Source of the DNA: Deinococcus sp. | GTDB lineage: Bacteria > Deinococcota > Deinococci > Deinococcales > Deinococcaceae | Direction of reading: 5' to 3' | DNA length: 13,135 nucleotides | NCBI GenBank assembly: GCA_025351205.1 | Contig: JANXWI010000161.1 | Location: 1-13,135 of the forward strand | In this document: in pieces, positions 5,147 through 13,135 of the stretch | Layout: every line of letters starts with the position of its first letter | How positions within the stretch are numbered: position 1 is the first letter of the stretch | Translations under genes and position numbers: made by a program | The notes under the pieces: generated by a model | Seen by the model: the letters and a program-made list of their open reading frames with translations, nothing else | Database searches by the model: none | Told to the model about the DNA's origin: nothing

Positions 5147-7111
5147 GTGAACGATCCTCATCTGCAACTGGCCGTCTGTGATTACCCCGAACATGTGCCC
5201 AAAGACCGCTGGGCAGACTACGCCCGGCAGCAGAAGGCACTGGGCCTGAGCTACGTGCGGATTGCCGAATTCGCCTGGGCCAGGATGGAGCCGCGTGAAG
5301 GCCAGTATGAGTGGGCCTGGCTCGACGAGGCGGTGGAGGCCAGTGCAGCGGCGGGCCTGAAGGTGGTGCTGTGCACGCCCACGGCCACCCCACCCGCCTG
5401 GCTGGCCCGCAGATATCCGGAGATTCTGCCGGTGGACAGAGAGGGGAAGGTGCGCGACTTCGGCTCGCGGCGGCACTACGATTTCGCCTCGCCGGTGTAC
5501 CGTGAGCACTCGCGGCGCATCACGCACGCTCTAGCCGAGCGCTACGGACAGCACCCCGGCGTGGCCGGCTGGCAGACCGACAACGAGTTCGGCTGCCACG
5601 ACACCGCCCGCAGCTGGGGCGGGGCCAGCGCGGCAGCCTTTCCCGGCTGGCTGGAGGCGAAGTACGGCACGCTCGAAGCCCTCAACACCGCCTGGGGCAA
5701 CGCCTTCTGGAGCATGGACTACAGCGAATGGAATCAGATCAGGCCGCCCAACCTGCTGGTGACCGAGGTGAACCCCTCGCACCTGCTCGACTTCTACCGC
5801 TTCGCCAGCGACACCGTGCAGAGCTTTCAATCCGAGCAGGTCGCCATTCTGCGCGAGCTGTCGCCGGATAGATTCGTCACGCACAATTTCATGATTTTCG
5901 AGTCGGGCTTCGACCATTACGAGGTGGCAAAGGGCCTGGACTTCGTGAGCTGGGACAACTACCCCACCGGCATGCTTGAATTCTTTACGGGCTGGGGCAG
6001 TGAAGACCTGAAAACACGCTATGCCCGCACCGGGCACCCGGACTTCATCAGCTTCCAGCACGACCTGTACCGGGGGCTGCTGCACAGGCCCTTCTGGGTC
6101 ATGGAGCAGCAGTGCGGGCAGGTCAACTGGGCACCGTACAACCCGCTGCCCGCCGACGGCGCGGTGGGCCTGTGGACCATGCAGGCCTGGGCACACGGGG
6201 CCGACGTGGTGAGTTACTTCCGCTGGCGGGCCGCAACGATGGCCCAGGAGGTGATGCACTCGGGGCTGCTGCGCCACGACGAGACGCCCGACCGGGGCCA
6301 CCACGAGATCGAGGGTTTCAGGCTGGAGCAGTTCCCGCTGGGTGCAGTCGATTCAAAAACGGTTCAGCCAAAAGTCGCTCTGCTGCACGACTATGAGAGC
6401 CTGTGGCTGTACGACGTTCAGAAGCACGCCGCCAGCCTGAGCTACTGGGCGCAGGCTGTGACGTACTACGCCGCACTGCGGGGGCTGGGGCAGGACGTGG
6501 ACATCGTTCACCCGGACGCCGACCTGAGCGGCTACGCCCTGATCGTGGCCCCGGCCCTGACCCTGATGACGCCGGAGCGGGCCGAGCATCTGGAAGAAGC
6601 GGCCCAGCATGCCCATATCGTGTTCGGGCCGCGCACGGCGTACCGCACCGCCTCGGGCCGCACCCCGGAAGACGGTCAGCCGGGCGTGCTGGCGGGGCTG
6701 CTGGGCAGCAAACTGCTGAATTTCGACAGCCTGCGCCCCGGCCTGAGCGTGCGCGTGCAGGGTCCAGACCACGCCTGCGAGGTGCATACCTGGGCCGAGA
6801 GCTACCGGGCGCTGGAGGAGCGTCACGGGGCCGACGTGGTTTACCGCTATACCGATGGCCCGCAGCACGGCAGGGCCGCCGTGGTCCGGCACGGCAGCGT
6901 GACCGTGATCGGGGCACACAGCGAGGAGCTGATCGAGCATCTGCTGGCGGGTGAACTGAGGGCTGCCGGGCTGCCCGTGGAACGGCTGCCGGAAGGGGTG
7001 CGCCTCTCACGCCGCGCCGGGAAAACGCTGGTGCAGAACTGGAATGCGGAGCCGGTGCAGTACGGTGGGCAGACGCTCGGCCCGGTCAGCTTCGAGGTCA
7101 TGGATGACTGA
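5147..7111 (+). CDS. Beta-galactosidase, glycoside hydrolase family 42
   Basis: A 654-residue cytoplasmic enzyme (no signal peptide) that removes terminal beta-linked galactose. The N terminus LAVCDYPEHVPKDRWADYARQQKALGLSYVRIAEFAWARMEPREGQYEW is diagnostic for GH42. The acid/base glutamate is E147 in DNEFG and the nucleophile E320 in VMEQQ, close to E141 and E312 of the Thermus A4 enzyme. The order is TIM barrel (about 1-380), a trimerisation domain with a glutamine-amidotransferase-like fold (about 385-590), then a small C-terminal beta domain. GTG 5147 is chosen because CTGGAGT lies 7 nt upstream and the family N terminus begins there; in-frame sequence back to 4979 is not conserved. The four zinc-binding cysteines of the A4 enzyme are replaced by D112, S156, G158 and S161 in my alignment by eye. 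It overlaps the next gene by 8 bp. Confidence 0.95.
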   Translation: MNDPHLQLAVCDYPEHVPKDRWADYARQQKALGLSYVRIAEFAWARMEPREGQYEWAWLDEAVEASAAAGLKVVLCTPTATPPAWLARRYPEILPVDREGKVRDFGSRRHYDFASPVYREHSRRITHALAERYGQHPGVAGWQTDNEFGCHDTARSWGGASAAAFPGWLEAKYGTLEALNTAWGNAFWSMDYSEWNQIRPPNLLVTEVNPSHLLDFYRFASDTVQSFQSEQVAILRELSPDRFVTHNFMIFESGFDHYEVAKGLDFVSWDNYPTGMLEFFTGWGSEDLKTRYARTGHPDFISFQHDLYRGLLHRPFWVMEQQCGQVNWAPYNPLPADGAVGLWTMQAWAHGADVVSYFRWRAATMAQEVMHSGLLRHDETPDRGHHEIEGFRLEQFPLGAVDSKTVQPKVALLHDYESLWLYDVQKHAASLSYWAQAVTYYAALRGLGQDVDIVHPDADLSGYALIVAPALTLMTPERAEHLEEAAQHAHIVFGPRTAYRTASGRTPEDGQPGVLAGLLGSKLLNFDSLRPGLSVRVQGPDHACEVHTWAESYRALEERHGADVVYRYTDGPQHGRAAVVRHGSVTVIGAHSEELIEHLLAGELRAAGLPVERLPEGVRLSRRAGKTLVQNWNAEPVQYGGQTLGPVSFEVMDD

Positions 7112-8621
7112 CTTCGATGTGCAGCAGAGTACAGGCCAGAGCTGGACGCTTGACCTCAACCCCGCGCAGACCCGCGTGCTGGTCAACGGCTTCCAGTCGT
7201 GGAGCGAGGCCGAGCTGCAACCGCTGACGGCAAAACAGGCCGTCCCGCTGATGGCCTGGAGGCACCAGCAGGGCCACGACCCGGCCTCCCTGCCCAGCGG
7301 TGAGGTGGGCGTCTGGCGTAGCCACACCCTGATCGCGCTGATTTGCCCGGACGGCGGCGGCTATGTGGGCCACAGCCTGGACGAATCGCGCAGCTTCGCC
7401 CACTGGGAGGCGAGGGCGGACGGGGAACAGGTGTCCGTAACCTTGCAGGTGGAAGGCCCGGCCATACCCGTCGTGTTCACCGAAACCGCCGACGTGATTG
7501 CCACGCTCGAACAGCTCTCGGCGCAGCTCGGGCGGAACATGGCGGCCCGCACCCCGCCCCCGTTGCGTGTCTGGTGCAGCTGGTACAGCTATTACCGGGG
7601 CGTGACGCTTGAGAACATGCTGGACAACGCTCAGCTTGCCCGCGACAAGGCGTTGCCCTTCGACGTGTTCCAGCTCGACGACGGCTTCCAGGCCGACCTG
7701 GGCGACTGGACGCTGCCCTCGGCCCACTTCGGCGGCCACGCACGCGAGCTGCCAGCGGGCCTGGGAAAGCTGGGTTACGCGGCTGGCATCTGGCTGGCCC
7801 CCTTCCTGGCCGGGCCGCAGAGCGAACTGTTCAGGGCGCACCCGGACTGGATGCTGCGCGGTGACGACGGCCTGCCGCTGCCCATTGGGCACAACTGGGG
7901 CGGCCCGTACTACGGCCTGGACACCACCCACCCGGAGGTGCTGGAGTGGTTGCGCCACCTGGCCCGCACCGTGGTGGGCTGGGGCTACACCTACCTCAAG
8001 CTCGACTTTCTGTTCGCCGGGGCCATGCCGGGCGTGCGTCACGACCCGTCCAGAACGCGGGCCGAGGCCTACCGCATGGGCCTCGCGGCGCTGCGTGAGG
8101 GGGCGGGCGACGAGACCTTCCTGCTGCTGTGCGGCGCTCCGCTGGCGAGCAGCATCGGATACGCCGACGCCATGCGCACCGGCCCCGACGTGGCCCCGCT
8201 GTGGGACGACGAATCGCGGCGCCTGTGGCTGCAAGACGCCACCGGCCCCTCGGCCCGCAACGCCGTTCACACCGCCCTGAGCCGCTGGTATCAGCACGCC
8301 TGGTATCAGCCCGACCCCGACGTGATGATCGCCCGCCGCGAGCTGAGCCTGCTGAGCAGCGCCGAGCGCCACACCTTGATCGGCCTGCTGGACGTGGTGG
8401 GCGGCCTGCGGGCCAGTTCCGACCCGGTAGAGATGCTGGATGAAGACGGCCTGACCCTGCTGCGCCGCGCCCTGGAGCTGTCAAAACCTGACCGGCCCGC
8501 AACCCTCGCCGCGTCGTTTGGCGGAGCCGCCACCCACTTCACGCGCGGCACCTTCAACCTGGGCGACGCGCCCGAAGGCGGCATTCCGGCGCACGGTTAC
8601 CGAGAGAACGCGCATGATTAA
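7104..8621 (+). CDS. Alpha-galactosidase, glycoside hydrolase family 36 (Thermotoga GalA-like)
   Basis: A 505-residue enzyme without a signal peptide, hence cytoplasmic, that hydrolyses terminal alpha-linked galactose of melibiose, raffinose or similar imported sugars. An N-terminal beta-rich domain containing the NGFQSWSEAE segment precedes a TIM barrel that opens with VWCSWYSYY (from about 156). FQLDDGFQADLGDW (about 189-202) is the substrate-binding strand. The nucleophile is D301 in YLKLDFLFAGAMPG and the acid/base D362 in MRTGPDVAP; both motifs match Thermotoga maritima GalA. It is slightly shorter than GalA (about 550 residues). ATG 7104 overlaps the upstream gene by 8 bp and has GAGGT 5 nt before it, so translation is probably coupled. 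Its 3' end overlaps galT by 8 bp. Family confidence is high, but preference among alpha-galactosides cannot be read from sequence. Confidence 0.93.
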   Translation: MTDFDVQQSTGQSWTLDLNPAQTRVLVNGFQSWSEAELQPLTAKQAVPLMAWRHQQGHDPASLPSGEVGVWRSHTLIALICPDGGGYVGHSLDESRSFAHWEARADGEQVSVTLQVEGPAIPVVFTETADVIATLEQLSAQLGRNMAARTPPPLRVWCSWYSYYRGVTLENMLDNAQLARDKALPFDVFQLDDGFQADLGDWTLPSAHFGGHARELPAGLGKLGYAAGIWLAPFLAGPQSELFRAHPDWMLRGDDGLPLPIGHNWGGPYYGLDTTHPEVLEWLRHLARTVVGWGYTYLKLDFLFAGAMPGVRHDPSRTRAEAYRMGLAALREGAGDETFLLLCGAPLASSIGYADAMRTGPDVAPLWDDESRRLWLQDATGPSARNAVHTALSRWYQHAWYQPDPDVMIARRELSLLSSAERHTLIGLLDVVGGLRASSDPVEMLDEDGLTLLRRALELSKPDRPATLAASFGGAATHFTRGTFNLGDAPEGGIPAHGYRENAHD

Positions 8622-9688
8622 GGCCGATTACCTCAAACCCGACGGGCGCAGGCTGACGCTGTACAGCAGCTGCGAGGCTATCCGGGTGGACGGCCCGATT
8701 CCCAGCCCCGGCGACGCCGTGCACGCCACGCCGCAGCTGCGCTGGCACCCGCTGCGGGGCGAGTGGGTGATGTACGCCGCTCACCGCCAGGGCCGCCCCT
8801 TTCTGCCGCCGCCGGGCTACAACCCGCTGGCCCCCACCACCGACCCCGCCAATCCCACCGAGCTGCCGCCGGGCGCGTACGACATGGCGGTGTTCCAGAA
8901 TCGTTTCCCCAGCCTGTCGCTGGACGCGCCCACGCCAGCAGACGTGCCGGGCGTGCCGGTGAAGGCGGGCGTCGGAAGCTGTGAGGTGGTGGTGTTCACC
9001 CAGGACCCAGGCGCCACGCTCGCCAGCCTGCCCGCCGAGCAGATACGCCTGCTGATCGACGTATGGGCCGACCGGACGAGCGTGCTGGGCGCAGACGAAC
9101 GTATCCAGTACGTGCTGCCCTTCGAGAACCGGGGCGTCGAGGTGGGCGTCACGCTGCACCATCCGCACGGGCAGATCTACGCCTACGACCACATCCCGCC
9201 GGTGCAGGAAAGGGCGCTGGTAAACATGCGCCGCCATCTGGAGGCCACCGGGCGGCCCTGGGGGCAGGACTTCTTGGCCCAGGAGCGCCTTGCCGGGCTG
9301 CGCCTGATCTGCGAGCGTCCGCACGCCCTGAGCCTGGTGCCGCCGTTTGCCCGCTACACCTACGAGACCTGGGTGCTGCCGACCCGCGCCGTGCCCTTTC
9401 TGAGCGATCTGAGTGGGGCCGAGCGCGACGACTTCGCCGCCGTGCTGCACGACGCGCTGCGGCGGTTAGACGCGCTGTTCGGCGTGCGGATGCCCTACCT
9501 GATGACGGTGCAGCAGGCCCCGGTGGACGGCCACGCTTACCCGGAATGGCCGCTGAGAATCGAGCTGTACCCGTACCTGCGGGCGCCGGGCCGCATGAAG
9601 TATCTGGCCGGAACCGAGCAGGGCGCGGGCGAGTTCGCCAACGACGCGCTGCCCGAGCAGAAGGCTGCCGAACTGCGGGAGATCACCC

Positions 9689-9702
<14 letters not shown>
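8614..9702 (+). CDS. galT: Galactose-1-phosphate uridylyltransferase
   Basis: A 362-residue Leloir-pathway enzyme that converts galactose-1-phosphate and UDP-glucose into UDP-galactose and glucose-1-phosphate. WHPLRGEWVMYAAHRQGRPF (44-63) is the family's N-terminal signature. YDMAVFQNRFPSL follows, and the active-site HPHGQ lies at 183-187, with H185 as the uridylylated nucleophile. The C-terminal half has YPYLRAPGRMKYLAGTEQGAGEF. The overall type resembles the actinobacterial GalT group. The CxxC pair commonly found after the first motif is replaced by N70-P-L-A73, and the conserved C-terminal metal-site histidine appears replaced in PLRIELYP (R315, E317), so bound structural metals may be missing. 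ATG 8614 overlaps the alpha-galactosidase by 8 bp and has only a weak GAGAG upstream, suggesting coupled translation. It overlaps galK by 14 bp. Confidence 0.95.
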
Positions 9703-10741
<1,039 letters not shown>

Positions 10742-10745
10742 GCGG

Positions 10746-10768
10746 AAACCCGGAAAGGCCGGATTTTT
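10746..10768 (+). terminator. Intrinsic terminator after galK
   Basis: CCGG (10750-10753) pairs with CCGG (10759-10762) around AAAGG. Beyond one C-A mismatch the stem can be extended by AAA/TTT. A run of five T (10764-10768) follows. It sits just behind the galK stop codon and closes the galactoside operon. Confidence 0.6.
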
Positions 10769-10780
10769 AAGTATCTTCTT

Positions 10781-10798
10781 GTAAAGCTTTAGCTTTAC
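10781..10798. repeat. AT-rich palindrome between convergent galK and the hydrolase gene
   Basis: GTAAAGCT-TT-AGCTTTAC is a perfect 8-bp inverted repeat with a 2-nt centre. It extends by CTT/AAG outside one bulged C (10778-10802). It has no T run on either side. A further weak hairpin, GCCCAG (10809-10814) with CTGGGC (10835-10840), follows. The 135-bp convergent gap otherwise holds no gene. Confidence 0.55.
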
Positions 10799-10876
10799 CA
10801 AGTGGAGCGCCCAGCCCCCATACGCGTGTGCGTTCTGGGCAAGAAGCGAGAGAGGACGTACTCAGATGCTGACGGT

Positions 10877-11554
10877 CTACAGCCTGCTGTTCAGGAAGTT
10901 GCCGAACAGCTGCGCCGCCTGCGCTGGTTGCTCCAGGGTCGGCAGATGCCCGCAGGCGTCGATCTGATGAAACTGGGCGTTGGGCAGGGCGGCGGCGAGA
11001 CCCTGGCCTGTCGCCACCGGTACGAGCGCGTCTTCCTCGCCGAACATGATCAGCGCGGGCATGGTGAGTTTGCTCAGTCGGCCAGTGAGGTCCGCGCGCG
11101 CATCGTTGGCGCGGGCCTGCGCCGCCCCCGCCGCGCCGCCGACCTTGTGAGCCATGTCTCTGAACTTTCCGGCGGCCACCGTGTCTTCCTTGCGGACTAC
11201 CAGGCCGGAAAGCATCTCGATCACCGCGTCCGGCGTCGCTTCCAGGCCGGCGGCGACGTCGGGGCCACCCGGCTGGGCCGCGTTGTGGTCGCAGCCCATC
11301 AGCCACACGGCCCGCACCCGCTCCGGGGCGCTCAGGGCCAGTTCCAGGGCCAGATTGCCGCCGTAAGACGTGCCGACCAGCACGAACGTCTCGGGAGCGC
11401 GGGCCAGAATGTCCTCAATGCTGGCGGCGAAGGTGGGCTGCGGCGAACTCAGCACCTGCGCCTCGATCTGGTCACCAAGGGCCGAGATCACGTCGGTGTA
11501 GAGCCTCTCGTCGCACAGCAGGGCCGGAATAAAAACCGTTGGAATGGGTGACAT
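10877..11554 (-). CDS. Alpha/beta-fold hydrolase
   Basis: A 225-residue cytoplasmic serine hydrolase of unknown substrate. The nucleophile elbow is G-T-S-Y-G-G with S63, the acid is D175 in FGEEDALVP, and the histidine is H203 in ACGHLPTLEQP, so a complete catalytic triad is present in the standard order. The N terminus (TVFIPALLCDERLY) is the first strand and oxyanion-loop region typical of the family. The cap region between about 95 and 160 is alanine-rich (AAGAAQARANDARADL). ATG at 11554-11552 has GGAGGA 6 nt upstream on the - strand. It is convergent with galK and separated from the next - strand gene by about 195 bp, so it is likely transcribed alone. Esterase, lactonase or menH-like activities are all possible and sequence alone does not decide. 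Confidence 0.85.
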   Translation of the reverse strand: MSPIPTVFIPALLCDERLYTDVISALGDQIEAQVLSSPQPTFAASIEDILARAPETFVLVGTSYGGNLALELALSAPERVRAVWLMGCDHNAAQPGGPDVAAGLEATPDAVIEMLSGLVVRKEDTVAAGKFRDMAHKVGGAAGAAQARANDARADLTGRLSKLTMPALIMFGEEDALVPVATGQGLAAALPNAQFHQIDACGHLPTLEQPAQAAQLFGNFLNSRL

Positions 11555-11656
11555 CGGGAATCCTCCAGGGCACAGCTACGGGCAGGGTACGGGGGCGGGC
11601 ATCTGACGCAAAACAATAACTGGCAGCCGACCCTTCACTGGCGTCTGCACACTCTT

Positions 11657-11662
11657 ATTCTA
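11657..11662 (-). promoter_or_regulatory. Candidate -10 element for the alpha/beta hydrolase
   Basis: On the - strand TAGAAT matches five of six bases of the -10 consensus, about 100 bp before the hydrolase start. No good -35 is found at the normal distance; TTGGAC lies 14 bp away. The gap 11555-11750 also has a 7-bp inverted repeat, GGGTCAC (11699-11705) with GTGACCC (11721-11727), and no gene that I can support. Confidence 0.25.
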
Positions 11663-11750
11663 CACAACCGTATGGCGTCCAACCTATCAGCATTATCGGG
11701 GTCACGACGTATTCTGAAGGGTGACCCGAACAGACCGGGAAAGCCGCCCC

Positions 11751-12185
11751 TCAGAAGCGGAGTTCTATGCCCACGCCGCCGCTGAACACGCCGTCCTGAC
11801 GCGCCCGGACGTGCGCCCGCCAGCCCGCTGGCCCGAACAGGGGGCCGCGCAGCCCGCCCTCGGCGTAGAAGCGCGTGGCGTCACCGAATTCGGCCCCGGC
11901 GCTGGCAAAGGCGTCCACCGCAGTCAGGGGCAGGTTCAGGTCGCGCAGCGTCAGGGCGGCGCTGAAGGTGGCCGCGCCGCTGTTATAGCCACGCTCGGCC
12001 CCGCCTTCCACGCCGAAGGTGCCGATGGGAATGGGCAGCAGGGCCACGCCCGCCCGCACGCCGTAGCCCGTGGTGCGCACATCGGCCCCGGCCCAGATGG
12101 CGGCGGCGCTGGCAGCCGGACTGGCAACAGACGTGAGGGCGGCGAGCACGGGCGCGAGCCTGCGGACAACAGAGGACAGTTTCAT
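11751..12185 (-). CDS. Small exported protein, probable outer-membrane beta-strand protein of unknown function
   Basis: A 144-residue protein that I do not recognise. It starts MKLSSVVRRLAPVLAALTSVASPAASA, a clear Sec signal peptide with likely cleavage after residue 27. The mature 117 residues are rich in glycine, alanine and alternating hydrophobic-polar stretches (YGVRAGVALLPI, GTFGVEGGAERGY, AATFSAALTLRDL, TRFYAEGGLRGPLFG, WRAHVRARQDGVFSGGVGIELRF) and end in phenylalanine, the usual terminal residue of outer-membrane beta-barrel proteins. There are no cysteines. ATG at 12185-12183 lies only 4 bp beyond the stop of the amidase gene on the same strand and lacks a clear ribosome site, so it is probably translated by coupling. 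A small barrel of about eight strands is possible at this size, but this is a pattern-based inference. Confidence 0.6.
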   Translation of the reverse strand: MKLSSVVRRLAPVLAALTSVASPAASAAAIWAGADVRTTGYGVRAGVALLPIPIGTFGVEGGAERGYNSGAATFSAALTLRDLNLPLTAVDAFASAGAEFGDATRFYAEGGLRGPLFGPAGWRAHVRARQDGVFSGGVGIELRF

Positions 12186-12189
12186 GGCG

Positions 12190-13135
12190 TCAGCGTAAGG
12201 GCCGGGGGTTTGAATCGGCTGAGTCCTGTGATTCGGTCCTGGTAGCCCGCCGCGCTTCCAGGGTGCGCCCCAGCCCCAGCAGCCGCGCGTCGTCGCCCGG
12301 ACGGCCCACCAGTTGCACGCCCACGCTCAGCCCGTCCGGGGTAGAGCAGGGGAGGGTCAGCACCGGCCAGCCCAGCAGGCTGAAGGGCACGGTCAGGCGC
12401 AGCACGGCGATCCGCAGCGGCACTCTTCCCTCTGCGGCCTGAACGTCATCCTGACCGCTCAGTGGCGCGGCGCTCGGCACGGCGGGGGCCAGCAGCACAT
12501 CCAGGCCGTGCATCTGATCTTCGAGCAGCTTTCGGTAAGCGTCACGTCTGGTATGAGCCGCTGCCACCTGTTCAGCGCTCAGCCCCGCGCCGCGCCTCAG
12601 CAGGGCCAGTGTGCCCGCGCCGAATCCAGGCTCGGGCAGGGCCAGGGCCGCCTGATGGACCGCCGCCGCCTCGCTCTGCACAATGTCCGAATAGGCGTCC
12701 AGCATGTCGGGCAGGGTCACGGGATGCAGCGTGGCACCCGACGTTTCCAGCAGCCGCGCCGTCTCCAGAAGCGCCGCCCTGGCCTGAGCGTCCAGCCAGC
12801 CTTCCGGGTTCCAGACGCCGACCTGCATTCCCTGCCAGTCCTGAACCGGAACGGGCTGCCCGCTCAGCGCCTCCTGCACCCGCACCAGGGTTGCCACGTC
12901 GCGCGCCAGCGGTCCGGCGTGGTCACAGGTGGGCGACAGCGGCAGCACGCCTTCTGTCGGCCAGAGCGGATCATTCTTGCCCGGTTTATACCCGACCACG
13001 CCGCACCACGCCGCCGGAACCCGGATGCTGCCGCCGGTGTCGGTGCCCAGGGCGAAGTCGCAGCAGCCCAGGGCCACGCTGGCCGCCGCGCCCGAACTGC
13101 TGCCGCCCGTGACCCGGCTGTGGTCGAGCGGGTTG
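12190..13135 (-). CDS. Amidase-signature family hydrolase (5' end beyond right edge)
   Basis: 315 residues are visible, the C-terminal two thirds of a family usually about 400-500 residues long; the start and the catalytic lysine lie outside the window. At the edge NPLDHSRVTGGSSSGAAASVALG and then ALGTDTGGSIRVPAAWCGVVGYKP form the complete amidase signature. The bridging cis-serine is at about 13099-13101 and the nucleophilic serine at 13027-13029. The later blocks LSPTCDHAGPLARDVATLV, LDVLLAPAVPSAAP, and LGWPVLTLPC with GLSVGVQLVGRPGDDARLL are also typical. The family hydrolyses amide bonds; members include GatA, indoleacetamide hydrolases and general amidases. The glycine-serine segment resembles GatA, but no gatB or gatC is visible and the substrate is undecided. 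The next gene begins 4 bp after its stop. Confidence 0.92.
   Translation of the reverse strand, partial: NPLDHSRVTGGSSSGAAASVALGCCDFALGTDTGGSIRVPAAWCGVVGYKPGKNDPLWPTEGVLPLSPTCDHAGPLARDVATLVRVQEALSGQPVPVQDWQGMQVGVWNPEGWLDAQARAALLETARLLETSGATLHPVTLPDMLDAYSDIVQSEAAAVHQAALALPEPGFGAGTLALLRRGAGLSAEQVAAAHTRRDAYRKLLEDQMHGLDVLLAPAVPSAAPLSGQDDVQAAEGRVPLRIAVLRLTVPFSLLGWPVLTLPCSTPDGLSVGVQLVGRPGDDARLLGLGRTLEARRATRTESQDSADSNPRPLR

Noticed and set aside
7098..8372. 424-codon antisense frame opposite the alpha-galactosidase
   Set aside because: It is a shadow of a gene with intact GH36 catalytic motifs, and its translation shows no domain signature.
10802..11551. Plus-strand open frame across the alpha/beta hydrolase
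   Set aside because: The minus-strand product has the full Ser-Asp-His triad and a ribosome site. The plus-strand translation is arginine- and glycine-rich noise.

Overview
The window is GC-rich, densely coding bacterial DNA. Its core is a galactoside-utilisation locus with a DeoR-family regulator, a CUT1 sugar ABC importer, a GH42 beta-galactosidase, a GH36 alpha-galactosidase, galT and galK, all on the + strand. The GH42 enzyme resembles the Thermus A4 type and the GH36 enzyme the Thermotoga GalA type. With the very high GC, GTG and TTG starts, and a C/G-rich intergenic inverted repeat of a kind I associate with Deinococcus genomes, this suggests Deinococcus or a close relative. That assignment is inference and no marker gene proves it.

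Layout. Positions 2-319 hold the end of an FKBP-type peptidyl-prolyl isomerase, followed by a strong intrinsic terminator (422-453). A good promoter with overlapping inverted repeats then drives the deoR-type gene (561-1319). The solute-binding protein (1548-2870) is followed by a very stable hairpin without a T tract, then two permeases (3142-4065, 4065-4916) joined by a TGATG overlap. After a 230-bp gap with a GC-rich inverted repeat and three TTTCAA direct repeats comes a tightly overlapping block: beta-galactosidase (5147-7111), alpha-galactosidase (7104-8621), galT (8614-9702) and galK (9689-10741). It ends in a terminator with a T tract. On the - strand lie an alpha/beta hydrolase (10877-11554), a small predicted outer-membrane or secreted protein (11751-12185) and a partial amidase-signature enzyme (12190 to the right edge).

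How the genes fit together. The importer takes up a galactose-containing oligosaccharide. The two cytoplasmic glycosidases release terminal beta- and alpha-linked galactose. GalK phosphorylates galactose, and GalT exchanges it with UDP-glucose to give glucose-1-phosphate and UDP-galactose. The DeoR-type protein is the likely local switch. The transporter ATPase, UDP-galactose 4-epimerase (galE) and galactose mutarotase are absent from the window and must be supplied elsewhere.

I found no CRISPR array, tRNA, rRNA, insertion sequence, phage gene or obviously novel defence-type system. The points most worth a second look are loss of metal-ligand residues in both the GH42 enzyme and GalT, the repeat-based regulatory sites, and the hairpin architecture between the transporter genes. 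No gene-free stretch exceeds about 275 bp.
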